Counted from the stretch's first letter, positions 27,393 through 35,212 are shown. The stretch is DNA of 64,000 nt from Bradyrhizobium vignae (GCF_004114425.1 NZ_RDQF01000002.1:186001-250000); one strand, 5' to 3'. Notes: generated by a model not told the origin, from the letters alone. A program made the numbers and translations.

Positions 27393-28199
27393 ATGGTTTC
27401 TGCCGATCAGATGAAGTTCGACGTGTCCGATCGCGTCGCGACGATCACGTTCGACCGGCCGGACAAGATGAACGCGTGGACTCCTGTCATGGAGAGCGAG
27501 CTGCGGCGCCTGATGGCGATCGCGTCCGAAGACGACGAGGTCCGCGCGATCGTGATCACCGGCGCGGGCCGGGGCTTCTGCGCCGGCGCCGACATGGGCC
27601 GCCTCTCAGACGCGTCGTCGGGAAACGCGGCCGCCGCCGCACCGGCCGTTCCCCGTTCGCGCGACGACGATCTGGGACAGCGATACAGTTACCTGCTCGC
27701 CGTGCCGAAGCCGATTATCGCCGGCATCAATGGCGCGATCGCGGGCGTCGGTCTTTGCATCGCGCTGTATTGCGATCTTCGCTTTATGGCCGCTGGTGCG
27801 AAGCTGACCACGTCCTTCTCCCGGCGTGGACTGATCGCTGAGCACGGCAGCGCCTGGATGTTACGACAGCTGATCGGACCGATGAATGCCGCCGACCTTC
27901 TGCTGTCGGGGCGGGTGATCGAGGCCGCGGAGGCCGATCGGCTTGGACTGGTCAGGATGCTGCCCGCGGACACCTTCCGCGAGACCGTGCAGCAGACGGC
28001 ATCCGATTTCGCCAACCTCTGCTCACCCCGGTCCATGCGTATCATCAAGCAGCAGCTGACCGCAGCTCCCCGGCAAACCTTGGCTGAGGCCACGCAGCTC
28101 GCAAACAGGGAAGTTGCGATCTGCGGCGGAACGGAAGACTTCAAGGAGGGCGTCGCCCATTTCGTCGAAAGGCGTGCACCGCGCTTCACCGGCAAGTGA
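27393..28199 (+). CDS. Enoyl-CoA hydratase/isomerase (crotonase) family protein
   Basis: 268 residues from the ATG at 27393 behind an ideal GGAGGT. Landmarks: FDRPDKMNAWTPVM, GRGFCAGADMGRL as first oxyanion-hole segment, INGAIAGVGLCIALYCDLRF as second, SRRGLIAEHGSAWML with the Glu at the usual catalytic position, and C-terminal FVERRAPRFTGK. It is a likely true enoyl-CoA hydratase. An Ala-rich insertion (SSGNAAAAAPAVP) follows the first motif. Divergent from IclR. Confidence 0.88.
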   Translation: MVSADQMKFDVSDRVATITFDRPDKMNAWTPVMESELRRLMAIASEDDEVRAIVITGAGRGFCAGADMGRLSDASSGNAAAAAPAVPRSRDDDLGQRYSYLLAVPKPIIAGINGAIAGVGLCIALYCDLRFMAAGAKLTTSFSRRGLIAEHGSAWMLRQLIGPMNAADLLLSGRVIEAAEADRLGLVRMLPADTFRETVQQTASDFANLCSPRSMRIIKQQLTAAPRQTLAEATQLANREVAICGGTEDFKEGVAHFVERRAPRFTGK

Positions 28200-28229
28200 C
28201 TGGCGCGAGCACGAGTGCCGTTCACCAAA

Positions 28230-28547
28230 ATTGAGGTGCGGCCCGAGCGCTTGCGAATAGGCGCGAGTCTTCTGAGAGCTGCCGCGCCTCGCGGTGAGTG
28301 TCGACGCCGCCAAAGGACTCGGTAGCATGGGACACCATCGCATCGATCGACGACTGCTCCAGCACGTCCGCGACAAGCGCCAAGACCCGGCCGCCACTTC
28401 GACGCAGCCGCTCGGCCGTTACTCTGCGTCATTGACATCAACCAAGACGACCGAAGCCCCTTCGGCGGCGAAACGTTCAGCAATCGCCGCGCCGATGCCA
28501 CGCGCCGCGCCAGGGACGATGGCGGTACCGGCGATTTCGAGATTCAT
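28230..28547 (-). pseudogene. SDR N-terminal remnant
   Basis: From the ATG at 28547 the frame reads GTAIVPGAARGIGAAIAERFAAEGASVVLVDVNDAE (a TGxxxGxG-like Rossmann start) and stops at 28419. A neighbouring frame continues the fold (AERLRRSGGRVLALVADV, DAMVSHATESFGGVD) to about 28260. The active-site half is missing. It is a frameshifted, truncated oxidoreductase gene. Confidence 0.65.
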
Positions 28548-28605
28548 GCGAAGCGTCTCCATCTGAAAGATTGTTTCAGCCCGCCGGGAATGGGGCCGAG
28601 GCGGT

Positions 28606-28920
28606 TCAAGCCAAACGGTAAAATTGTTTGACCCGGTCCGCAGGCAACCAGCCGCCGAGGGCTTCCGCCGCATCGGCATAGGGATCGGTCTGGGCTGGAG
28701 AAGGTGTCGGCGGCACCGTCAGCGAAAATGCCGGAACCGGCCCCGGCTGCACGACCGAAAGAATGCGCGCGCGGCGTACTGCTGATGCCCGGCAGCCTCC
28801 GCGACGCTCAAGACGGGCGCGAAGCATGAGTCGCTGCCTTCGAGGATCTGGCACCATTCGTCGCGGGACTTTTCGAAAAATTTGCAGGCAAATGCCTGCC
28901 GCATCTCATCGTATCGGGAC
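28606..28920 (-). pseudogene. Alpha-methylacyl-CoA racemase/CoA transferase C-terminal remnant
   Basis: Two frames together give the C-terminal end of an AMACR-type family III enzyme: FFEKSRDEWCQILEGSDSCFAPVLSVAEA in one frame, then VVQPGPVPAFSLTVPPTPSP and QFYRLA to a stop at 28606 in another. About the first 280 residues are absent. It lies directly upstream of the SDR remnant, so both belonged to a lost acyl-CoA operon. The stretch 28921-29119 shows nothing recognisable. Confidence 0.6.
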
Positions 28921-29119
28921 GCATCACGTTGAAGCCTTAGTTTTTGCAGGCGAACTCCAAGTCGTCCAGGTCCCGAATATCATCCTTCGGACCATCCTTC
29001 GAGCCAACGAACTTCATGTTCACGCGTGGCCGAACGAATCAAAATCCGCCGCTTGGCCAACATCTGATATGCGTTAGTTGGTTGATTATGAAGCTGACGG
29101 GCGCCCACGTGCACTGAGA

Positions 29120-29232
29120 CTGATAAGGCTTTGTTAGAAACCTTATCAGTCCCGCAACTGACTCCTTTCGCAGCCAATCCTTATCAGATCGCCAACTGAC
29201 TCCATTTGCGACCTTTCCTTATCAGTACGCAA
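29120..29232. repeat. 38-bp tandem repeats with an inverted copy (CCTTATCAG array)
   Basis: CCTTATCAG occurs at 29141, 29179 and 29217, exactly 38 bp apart. The units also share CAACTGACTCC and TTTCGCA/TTTGCG; two units are complete and the third is partial. An inverted copy, CTGATAAGG at 29120-29128, pairs perfectly with the first copy (12-bp gap). The array sits on the boundary between the decayed catabolic genes and the PRTase/DprA module. It is too regular for chance and could be a recombinase or transposase binding array at an element end, or an operator array for the downstream-facing genes. No protein is known to bind it. Confidence 0.8.
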
Positions 29233-29303
29233 CCCGGATGGGCACGTCAGTTCGATCAGGCCGGGAGCGTCACGCCGGTTCAGGGGGCGCCGCGAAGTAA
29301 CAA

Positions 29304-29954
29304 CTATAACTTCAGCAGATCGTCTTCGGAGAGTTCTTCAAACGGATTTGGAATCGCGCGTCTGGCAACGAAAAGGCCGATCACGCGGGCTTGTGGAGCG
29401 CGCTCCAAAATCATTTCCTTGATTGCCTTGAAATGGGAACCGGTCGTGAGAACATCGTCGAAAATCCCGACGATACCCCGCAAGTTTTGCAGCCGATTTT
29501 CGACGATCCTGTAGTTTTGTCTGAGTTCGGCCGGCGACTTCCTCTGGCCACCCTTGAACGTGTCAGTGGAGGCGATCTGCTCGACTAGCTCCCGAACATC
29601 TGGCGGGGTTGCAGCGCGGATTCCTCTGCATACCTGAACCATCCGATCATCGTAAGCCGGGTCGGTCTTCGCCTTCGATGGTGGAATGGGGACAATCGTG
29701 GCCTGGTCCAGCCATTCCGCACTCAGAACCGCGGACAAGTCACGAGCACATCTTGCGATCGCTGGCGCCTTGTAATGGTAGCCGCCATCGCCGTGCTTCT
29801 TCTGAAGATTGTGGATCAGTTGGTTGGTATCGCCGCCTCGCCAGCCCTTACCTGCCGTATACTCATAGAGATAATGACAGTCGTCACTCTCGTCGAGGTA
29901 CCAGTGGTCCCGCCGGTTTGTCTCGTCAATTTGCTGAAGCAGGCGTGCCATCAC
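29304..29954 (-). CDS. Phosphoribosyltransferase-like protein (PRTase)
   Basis: 216 residues. The PRPP-binding loop is clear: GIVGIFDDVLTTGSHFKAI near residues 160-178. The N-terminal half (YLYEYTAGKGWRGGDTNQLIHNLQKK, IVPIPPSKAKTDPAYDDRM) is of the ComF-related kind but lacks ComF zinc cysteines. Its start overlaps the end of the DprA-like gene by about 29 bp, so the two are co-translated. PRTase-DprA/SMF pairs have been noted in comparative genomics as likely nucleotide-centred conflict systems; the biochemical role is not established. Its own reaction could be transfer of a base to or from PRPP. Confidence 0.8.
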   Translation of the reverse strand: MMARLLQQIDETNRRDHWYLDESDDCHYLYEYTAGKGWRGGDTNQLIHNLQKKHGDGGYHYKAPAIARCARDLSAVLSAEWLDQATIVPIPPSKAKTDPAYDDRMVQVCRGIRAATPPDVRELVEQIASTDTFKGGQRKSPAELRQNYRIVENRLQNLRGIVGIFDDVLTTGSHFKAIKEMILERAPQARVIGLFVARRAIPNPFEELSEDDLLKL

Positions 29955-30843
29955 CTAATACGCCCCAGATATCGGCGAGGCCGCGGACACGGATCGCGCC
30001 CCGCTTCTCGAAGCTCGCCGGCCAGGTGATGTCATCCCGCTTGAAGCAAGAATCGAGGATGAACAGCTTGCGGCCCTGCTGAAGTGCGGCACGAGCCTGC
30101 GTGAGCGTCCCGCTCGTGTCGCTGGCCTCCACGATAACCGTCCCCTCCGTGAGCGCGCTCATCGTGACATTCCGCTCGGGAAAGAACAGCTTGTTCTGCG
30201 GCACGTACTGACTAGCGTATCGCAGCACCGGCACTTGCGAAATGAGCAGATGCTGCTCCGCGATCTTGCGTTGGAGAGCCTGGTTTTCCTTCGGGTAATA
30301 GATTCCGATCGGCGTGCCGATCACCGCAATGGTGTGGCCCTTCGCCTCGATCGCGGCTGTATGAGCTGCGGTGTCGATACCGGTCGCTAGTCCCGACACG
30401 ACGGTGAAGCCGCGTTCGACCAATGCACGTGAGAGCTTACCCGCACGCAGTTTCCCCTCTTCGCTCGCATTGCGGCTGCCTACGATGGCGACACACCGGG
30501 TCTCGACGAGTTCCCAAGCGCCTTGGAAATACAGCATCTCTACGGGATGCCTCGCGTCTCGGAGCTTCGAAGGATAATTCCCAGTAAGATTCAGCCGGGT
30601 GCCAAACCTGGAGATGCCAGCCTTCTTAAGTGCTGCCAGAACCTCCGCAGCGCGAGCGTCAGCTACAGCACCCGGAACGAAATCGGATGGGACGGCAGTC
30701 GGATCGGAAGCGAACTTCTCTGCGATCGTTTTGAAGGTCGCGCCCTTCTCAAGCCATAGCGCCTCGTACGCTCCGAGTTCCCTGCGCGGCGAAATCGACC
30801 GTACGGCGGGTCCGTCATTCATTCGTGCAAGCAGGTTCATCAT
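29926..30843 (-). CDS. DprA/SMF-like Rossmann protein (SLOG superfamily)
   Basis: 305 residues. The DprA Rossmann core runs from about residue 85: YPSKLRDARHPVEMLYFQG, VAIVGSRNASEEG, VVSGLATGIDTAAHTAA, IAVIGTPIGIYYPKEN, FFPERNVTMSALTEGTVIVEASDTSGTLTQAR. No C-terminal winged helix of the housekeeping DprA is seen, and it is coupled to a PRTase, unlike recombination DprA loci. It probably binds ssDNA or a nucleotide. An AT-rich stretch upstream (30955-31000) is the likely promoter. Confidence 0.82.
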   Translation of the reverse strand: MMNLLARMNDGPAVRSISPRRELGAYEALWLEKGATFKTIAEKFASDPTAVPSDFVPGAVADARAAEVLAALKKAGISRFGTRLNLTGNYPSKLRDARHPVEMLYFQGAWELVETRCVAIVGSRNASEEGKLRAGKLSRALVERGFTVVSGLATGIDTAAHTAAIEAKGHTIAVIGTPIGIYYPKENQALQRKIAEQHLLISQVPVLRYASQYVPQNKLFFPERNVTMSALTEGTVIVEASDTSGTLTQARAALQQGRKLFILDSCFKRDDITWPASFEKRGAIRVRGLADIWGVLGDGTPASAN

Positions 30844-31054
30844 CCAACCCTAGCCACCCCCTATGGCGGCGTCGAATCCACCGAGACGAAGTCCACTAGT
30901 TTGAGGAGCCAACATTTGTGGGCCAAATTTTCAAAAGCCAGCCTAGCAAATGACATGAACAAATCAAGAACTCAGAGATAATTCAATAATTATCATATGG
31001 TTGCGTGGTCAACGAGAGGTGAATTCGATCTCGGGCCCACGGCTTACTGCGCCA

Positions 31055-31234
31055 TCATCGTAGCGTCAGTGATGCATACCAGCTCCCGACACGCGAGATC
31101 GCAAGCCTGTTTGTCAGATCGCCGAGGTCGTCGGCGGCAGCTTCTTCACTGGAGATATAGGAGAAACCAACGTTGCAGCCGCCGAGGTGCGATCCGCTTA
31201 GCGAGTTGCGGTGCGCAATCCGCTCGTCATTCAT
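31055..31234 (-). CDS. Possible small fourth gene of the ubiquitin-like operon
   Basis: 59 residues. Its ATG (31234-31232) overlaps the stop of the DUF6527-type gene in an ATGA, the same coupling used by the upstream genes of the operon. The sequence (NSLSGSHLGGCNVGFSYISS, then ADDLGDLTNRLAISRVGSWYASL) matches nothing I recognise. There is no good ribosome site, so it may be a chance frame. The remaining 200 bp to the DprA start is empty apart from an AT-rich promoter-like tract. Confidence 0.38.
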   Translation of the reverse strand: MNDERIAHRNSLSGSHLGGCNVGFSYISSEEAAADDLGDLTNRLAISRVGSWYASLTLR

Positions 31235-31638
31235 ACGCCGAGCAAATCTCTGAGCTTGTTGAATGCGCGTGCTATAGCAGCCCACAGGCGTGTGGTCCAC
31301 GGCCGTCGCTTGGCGTCAACGGTCGCGTGACGCGCAATCTGGTTGCGCATGACGGACGAGGCCATGGCGGGCGAGAAGGCGGGCAACCATTCGACTTCGC
31401 CAGCGGTGATAAAATAATGTGCCTTGCATGGCGCGTCGCAGACAGCGATCGATGGATTGACGCTTGCCATGCCGCATACGGACGAGACTTGATGGCTATC
31501 AGGCACCAGCAACATCACCCGGTGCCCGCAGCCGCAAGCGCATAGCAGGGCGGCAACCTGGAACTCCGGGCTGTGATACACAACGCCTTCGCTGAGTTGC
31601 TTGGGGATCCGCTCGACGGCCTGATAGGTGAATCTCAC
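31231..31638 (-). CDS. DUF6527-type cysteine-rich protein of ubiquitin-like operon
   Basis: 135 residues with a GTG start (GTGA overlap with the ThiF stop, 31638-31635). Two cysteine clusters, LLCACGCGHRVMLLVP near residue 32 and VCDAPCKAHYFITAGEVEW near 67, probably bind zinc. The CGCGH...C..HYF...GEVEW pattern matches what I recall as DUF6527, a constant companion of multiubiquitin and ThiF genes. Its role (adaptor, ligase-like or protease-like) is unknown. The C-terminal 40 residues are basic. Confidence 0.72.
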   Translation of the reverse strand: MRFTYQAVERIPKQLSEGVVYHSPEFQVAALLCACGCGHRVMLLVPDSHQVSSVCGMASVNPSIAVCDAPCKAHYFITAGEVEWLPAFSPAMASSVMRNQIARHATVDAKRRPWTTRLWAAIARAFNKLRDLLGV

Positions 31639-32837
31639 TCGGACCGTCCTTTCGAGTCGATTTCAAGCATCGCCGTATCAAGGACGTAGCTGGTGGCATC
31701 ATCCAGGCGTTCAAGAAGCAGGAAGTGCTGCTTGAACCTGATGACGGCCATGATGGCGTTGAACGCGTTGAGCTCGGTAATCTGACCTTGTTTGCGGTAT
31801 TCGTCCTCCTTGGCGTTCTCGGTCGGCAGATAAGCGGAATTCACGTTGGTCTCGAAGGCTCTGCGGTCGGTACCGGTGATGCGAACAAAGCCGCTGAGGC
31901 CGATAGTTGAACGGTTAAGGCCCATCCCGCAATCAACGTAGGGGATGCCTCGCGCGCTCAACCATTCGACAATGAGCGCGCGGGCCGGACCGTCATCGAC
32001 CGAGACAAAGACGAAATCGAATGTGGCGAGGCGCTCGACATTCTCCAGCGTGATGCGCTCGGGGACAGGGTCGATGCCGGCGTGCCATTGCCCATACTGC
32101 TGCGCCAGCGCGTCGACCTTGAGTTTACCGATAGCTCCCGGAATGAACCCCGGAAACCGGAAGATCGTGTGGACATGGACCTTGTCGTCGTCGAACAGCG
32201 CAATTTTCTCCAGATGCGTTCGCGCGATGAAATCGAGGATGTAGGCACCGGTGCCGCCGAGGCCGATGATAGCGGCCCTCTTGCCACGAAGCAGGGCTGA
32301 GATGTCGTTGATATGGTAACGAGCTGACATGGTATCCGGGAAGCGAAGCGGGCTGCCCTGCGCGGCGGCCTTGACCGCGATGCCGCCCAGCGGCGTTGCG
32401 CTGGGAAAAGCCGTCATGGCCGGCCCGGTGATGGCGTCGAGGTACGTCCGCGCCTTTTCCTCAAACGAGAGGTATTCGCGCTTCTCGCCGTTGTCATTCA
32501 GAAGCTTGAAAGAAAAGGAGCAATCGGTGACCAGATCCGGCGCTACCGTTACGCGATCCGGCCCGCCGCCGAGCAGGAGCTGACGCTTGTTGCCATCATG
32601 CGGCCGGCTGCCGCGCCACCAAACTTGGTGATGCTTTGGCACGTCGATGACGGCGCCATTCAGATCGACCGGACAGGCCCAGTCGCCGTGCTGAAGCGCG
32701 GCGTCCTGGTCGAGGTACGGCAGGCCGTAGATGACGAGATAGCCGCCGACGAAATCGACATGATAGCCGAGTTCGTCGAGGTCTTTGATGAACGGATTAT
32801 GACTCGCCAGTTCCGGCAACCCTAAAGCGCATACCAT
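31635..32837 (-). CDS. E1-like ThiF adenylyltransferase with N-terminal extra domain
   Basis: 400 residues. The C-terminal half is an E1/ThiF domain: RGKRAAIIGLGGTGAYILD (nucleotide loop, residues ~185-202), IALFDDDKVHVHTIFRFPGF, VFVSVDDGPARAL, and a candidate catalytic Cys in YVDCGMGL (residue ~303). The N-terminal ~150 residues (LDELGYHVDFVGGYLVIYGLPYL) form the separate domain often found on ThiF proteins of multiubiquitin operons, DUF6791 from memory. The protein should adenylate the C-terminus of an ubiquitin-like protein. Its annotated start overlaps the multiubiquitin gene by 41 bp; a TTG at 32819 would reduce that. Confidence 0.83.
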   Translation of the reverse strand: MVCALGLPELASHNPFIKDLDELGYHVDFVGGYLVIYGLPYLDQDAALQHGDWACPVDLNGAVIDVPKHHQVWWRGSRPHDGNKRQLLLGGGPDRVTVAPDLVTDCSFSFKLLNDNGEKREYLSFEEKARTYLDAITGPAMTAFPSATPLGGIAVKAAAQGSPLRFPDTMSARYHINDISALLRGKRAAIIGLGGTGAYILDFIARTHLEKIALFDDDKVHVHTIFRFPGFIPGAIGKLKVDALAQQYGQWHAGIDPVPERITLENVERLATFDFVFVSVDDGPARALIVEWLSARGIPYVDCGMGLNRSTIGLSGFVRITGTDRRAFETNVNSAYLPTENAKEDEYRKQGQITELNAFNAIMAVIRFKQHFLLLERLDDATSYVLDTAMLEIDSKGRSE

Positions 32838-33249
32838 CTTTCACCTTCACCTTTCCGCCCGGGGGCAGTGTGCCGCTCGGGTTCTCCGCGGGGCCGTGGG
32901 AATACTTGATCAGGTACTCATTGGACGGCTTGCCGCCGTCGCCCAGGTAGAGCTCGACCACCCGGGCGTAGGTGATTTCCTTCTCGTGGATGTCGTGCTC
33001 GTCGGTGTTGACGAAGATCGCGAACACTTTCTGGCTATAGAAGTGCTCGTCCTGCGTCAGATGCACATGGGCATCATCGCGCGGCACCAGCTTGTCTTCC
33101 TTGTCGCCGCCGACCTCGCGGAACAGCTTCTCGTGCTTGGGGATTTTGCCCAGCTCATAGAGCGCTTCGCCGGTGGTGGGGTTCGGCGACTCGAGGGCCT
33201 CCCGGTTGATATGAATGCGCACCAAATGCGCGGCGACATCAACAGACAT
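32797..33249 (-). CDS. Multiubiquitin domain protein
   Basis: 150 residues from the ATG at 33249, AAGGTG upstream. Two tandem ubiquitin-like beta-grasp repeats are visible. Residues ~8-70 run from HLVRIHINREALESP to DDAHVHLTQDEHFYS. Residues ~74-145 run from VFAIFVNTDEHDIHEKE to KVKVKDGMRFRV. Repeat 2 has the YSHGPAENPSGTLPPGGKV segment typical of the family. It ends VAGTGES without a terminal Gly-Gly, so either processing is needed or conjugation differs from eukaryotic ubiquitin. First gene of the minus-strand operon with the E1-like and DUF6527-type genes; divergent from the toxin-antitoxin pair. Confidence 0.82.
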   Translation of the reverse strand: MSVDVAAHLVRIHINREALESPNPTTGEALYELGKIPKHEKLFREVGGDKEDKLVPRDDAHVHLTQDEHFYSQKVFAIFVNTDEHDIHEKEITYARVVELYLGDGGKPSNEYLIKYSHGPAENPSGTLPPGGKVKVKDGMRFRVAGTGES

Positions 33250-33375
33250 TTCAACACCTTCCCGCTCTCTCGGCGCTAGCGTTACCGCCCAGGCTACTGC
33301 CCAGGGTTGATGCTCCGGAATTGCGTATGGGAGGACGGAGCAAAAGTCCTTGGCCCAAGCGATTCTGCATGTTAG

Positions 33376-33389
33376 TCCCACTTCTGGGA
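33376..33389. promoter_or_regulatory. Palindrome TCCCA-N4-TGGGA, site 1
   Basis: TCCCACTTCTGGGA, identical half-sites with site 2 at 33437-33450. It lies in the 238-bp region between the divergent multiubiquitin and toxin starts. It is probably bound by the HTH of the antitoxin encoded at 33772. Confidence 0.6.
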
Positions 33390-33436
33390 ACGCTGATTCC
33401 TATATGGCACGGCGCGGAGTTGAACGCAATAGATCG

Positions 33437-33450
33437 TCCCATATTTGGGA
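33437..33450. promoter_or_regulatory. Palindrome TCCCA-N4-TGGGA, site 2
   Basis: TCCCATATTTGGGA, 61 bp from site 1 and 38 bp before the toxin start. The 61-bp centre spacing is close to six helical turns, so two dimers could lie on the same face of the DNA. Confidence 0.6.
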
Positions 33451-33487
33451 ACTACTTTTTAGCAGGATCGCTATTGCCTTGAAACTG

Positions 33488-33775
33488 ATGGGAATTTCGA
33501 AGCTGGCCGAACTTGCGCATCGCACAGGGCGGGCCCTGGACGGGGCGATACCAGCCCTTATTGCGGAGCTTGAGGCGGGCACATGGCGCTCGATGGATGA
33601 AATCGCTGACTTCTTTCCGGCGGCGATTATCGACGGCATCCAGGTTCGAATTTCGATGAAAGATGGCTATCAGGTCGATCTCCTGGCCGACTGCGAGGCA
33701 CAGATGATTTTCATCGAGTACGCAGGTACGAGGAGCGCGGCATGCGCCCGCAAGACAGGGAGCAACGTGGCATGA
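33488..33775 (+). CDS. HigB-like type II toxin
   Basis: 95 residues from the ATG at 33488, the usual size of HigB/RelE-fold mRNA interferases. The later part (DFFPAAIIDGIQVRISMKDGYQVDLLADCEAQMIFIEYAGT) follows the HigB pattern of a DG..V.F.IKGN.YRL core and a final FI..IGTH strand. The usual GTHAEYD end is replaced by GTRSAACARK, so activity may be altered. The stop overlaps the antitoxin ATG (ATGA at 33772-33775). No strong ribosome site; translation may start a little upstream. Confidence 0.6.
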   Translation: MGISKLAELAHRTGRALDGAIPALIAELEAGTWRSMDEIADFFPAAIIDGIQVRISMKDGYQVDLLADCEAQMIFIEYAGTRSAACARKTGSNVA

Positions 33776-34929
33776 CAATACGCCCAATACGCACAGACGA
33801 GGACTATCAATCGGCGCTGAAGCGGGCCAAGGCTCTGTTCGGCCAAAGCCGTCAGAACGACCTTGACGAACTCGAGGTGTTGCAAGCTCTGATCGAAAGA
33901 TGGGAACGATCCGAGCACTTCATCGAAGCAGCTACCCCTGCTCAAGCGATCAAGTTCCGCATGGCGCAAGCTGGACTGTCTCAACGTGATCTGATGCCAT
34001 ACCTTGGCAGCAAATCGCGCGTGTCAGAGATTCTAAACGGCCAGCGGCAACCTACCGTCGATCAGATCCGAGCCCTGCATCAACATCTTGGCATTCCAAT
34101 TGCGTCACTTGTCGGCGCCTCCAAGCATGAGCCCGCAGCTCGTCCGTCGAGTACATCAGTAGCGGCTGAGGGGGCGCTTCGCAAACTTGGCTTGATGAAA
34201 AAGAAAGAAAACCTCGCAGGCTTCTTGTCACGTTCAAAAGCTTCCGCTCCGGCTGTCGCGATGTTGCGCAAGACTAGAACCGAACGCACTAACGCAAAGA
34301 CAGACATGGCCGCACTTGAGGCTTGGTGTGCAGCAGCATTAGTGCGCGCAGAAAAAATTACCATCAAGAAGGTAAAGATCAGTGATCCGATGAAGGCGGC
34401 GCGTCAACTGGCGGAGCTAAGTACCTTGCGAGACTGGCATGATCAAATCTTCGCCGCTTTACATCGTATGGGAATCATATTGGTTATCTTAGAACATCTT
34501 CCAGGTACATTCCTTGATGGAGCAGCGATGTGCCGAGGCGATGGTGTTCCGGTGATCGCGCTCACTTTACGTCACGACCGCTTGGACAATTTCTGGTTCA
34601 CGCTGTTACACGAATTCGCACACGTGGTTTGCCATTTGGGTCCCGATCGACAGATAATCCTTGACGATTTGGATGTGACGAGTTCTGAGGTCATCGAGGC
34701 CGAAGCGGATGCGTTCGCACGCAACGCCCTTATTCCTCCCGCCATTTGGAAGCCGATTGACAAAGATAGCAGTACGGAGGAAGTGTTGGAGGCGGCAGAG
34801 AAGGCTGGCGTGCACCCAGCGATCGCGGCCGGTCGCTGGCGATTTGAGCACTCAGACTATCGCCGTTTCTCGAAGCTGATCGGTCGAGGCGACGTGAAGG
34901 CTGTTTTCATGTCCCTAACACGTCAGTAG
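33772..34929 (+). CDS. HigA-like antitoxin with ImmA/IrrE metallopeptidase domain
   Basis: 385 residues. The N-terminal region has the HigA-type pattern ALFGQ...DELEVLQALIERWE, then an XRE HTH (residues ~58-108; AIKFRMAQAGLSQRDL, SRVSEILNGQRQPT). The C-terminal half is an ImmA/IrrE (DUF955) domain with the zinc motif HEFAH at residues 280-284 and a downstream EAEADAFARNALIP helix. Proteases of this family cleave repressors or toxins. A fusion of antitoxin HTH and protease allows both repression of the pair at the TCCCA-N4-TGGGA sites and regulated turnover. Confidence 0.85.
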   Translation: MTIRPIRTDEDYQSALKRAKALFGQSRQNDLDELEVLQALIERWERSEHFIEAATPAQAIKFRMAQAGLSQRDLMPYLGSKSRVSEILNGQRQPTVDQIRALHQHLGIPIASLVGASKHEPAARPSSTSVAAEGALRKLGLMKKKENLAGFLSRSKASAPAVAMLRKTRTERTNAKTDMAALEAWCAAALVRAEKITIKKVKISDPMKAARQLAELSTLRDWHDQIFAALHRMGIILVILEHLPGTFLDGAAMCRGDGVPVIALTLRHDRLDNFWFTLLHEFAHVVCHLGPDRQIILDDLDVTSSEVIEAEADAFARNALIPPAIWKPIDKDSSTEEVLEAAEKAGVHPAIAAGRWRFEHSDYRRFSKLIGRGDVKAVFMSLTRQ

Positions 34930-35212
34930 TTTCCTCGCACATTCAGAGCAAAGATATTAACCCTTCAGCTCTCTAGGCGATAATGCGGACAAATCTTGGG
35001 TTGCTTGAAATGAGCAAGTCCGCCGCCCTAACCAACCGTTGCGACCATTTATTCGTCACCCACGACCTCTACGCAGCCCCTTTGCACGGTCGCTCGCGTT
35101 AATCCGTCGCCTGGCTCGGCCATATCTTCGACTCAGCGCCGGCGCTGAACCTTAAATCGCAAATGTGATCACACCATGTTACGTCACGGTATGTTCTGAC
35201 CTGGCCTAGAAT

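Noticed and set aside
29141..29232. CRISPR array at the 38-bp repeats
   Set aside because: Only two complete units without unique spacers between them; the units are contiguous and no cas genes are near.
30997..31545. A 182-codon plus-strand frame over the ubiquitin-like operon
   Set aside because: Antisense to the DUF6527-type gene, with no family match and no ribosome site.
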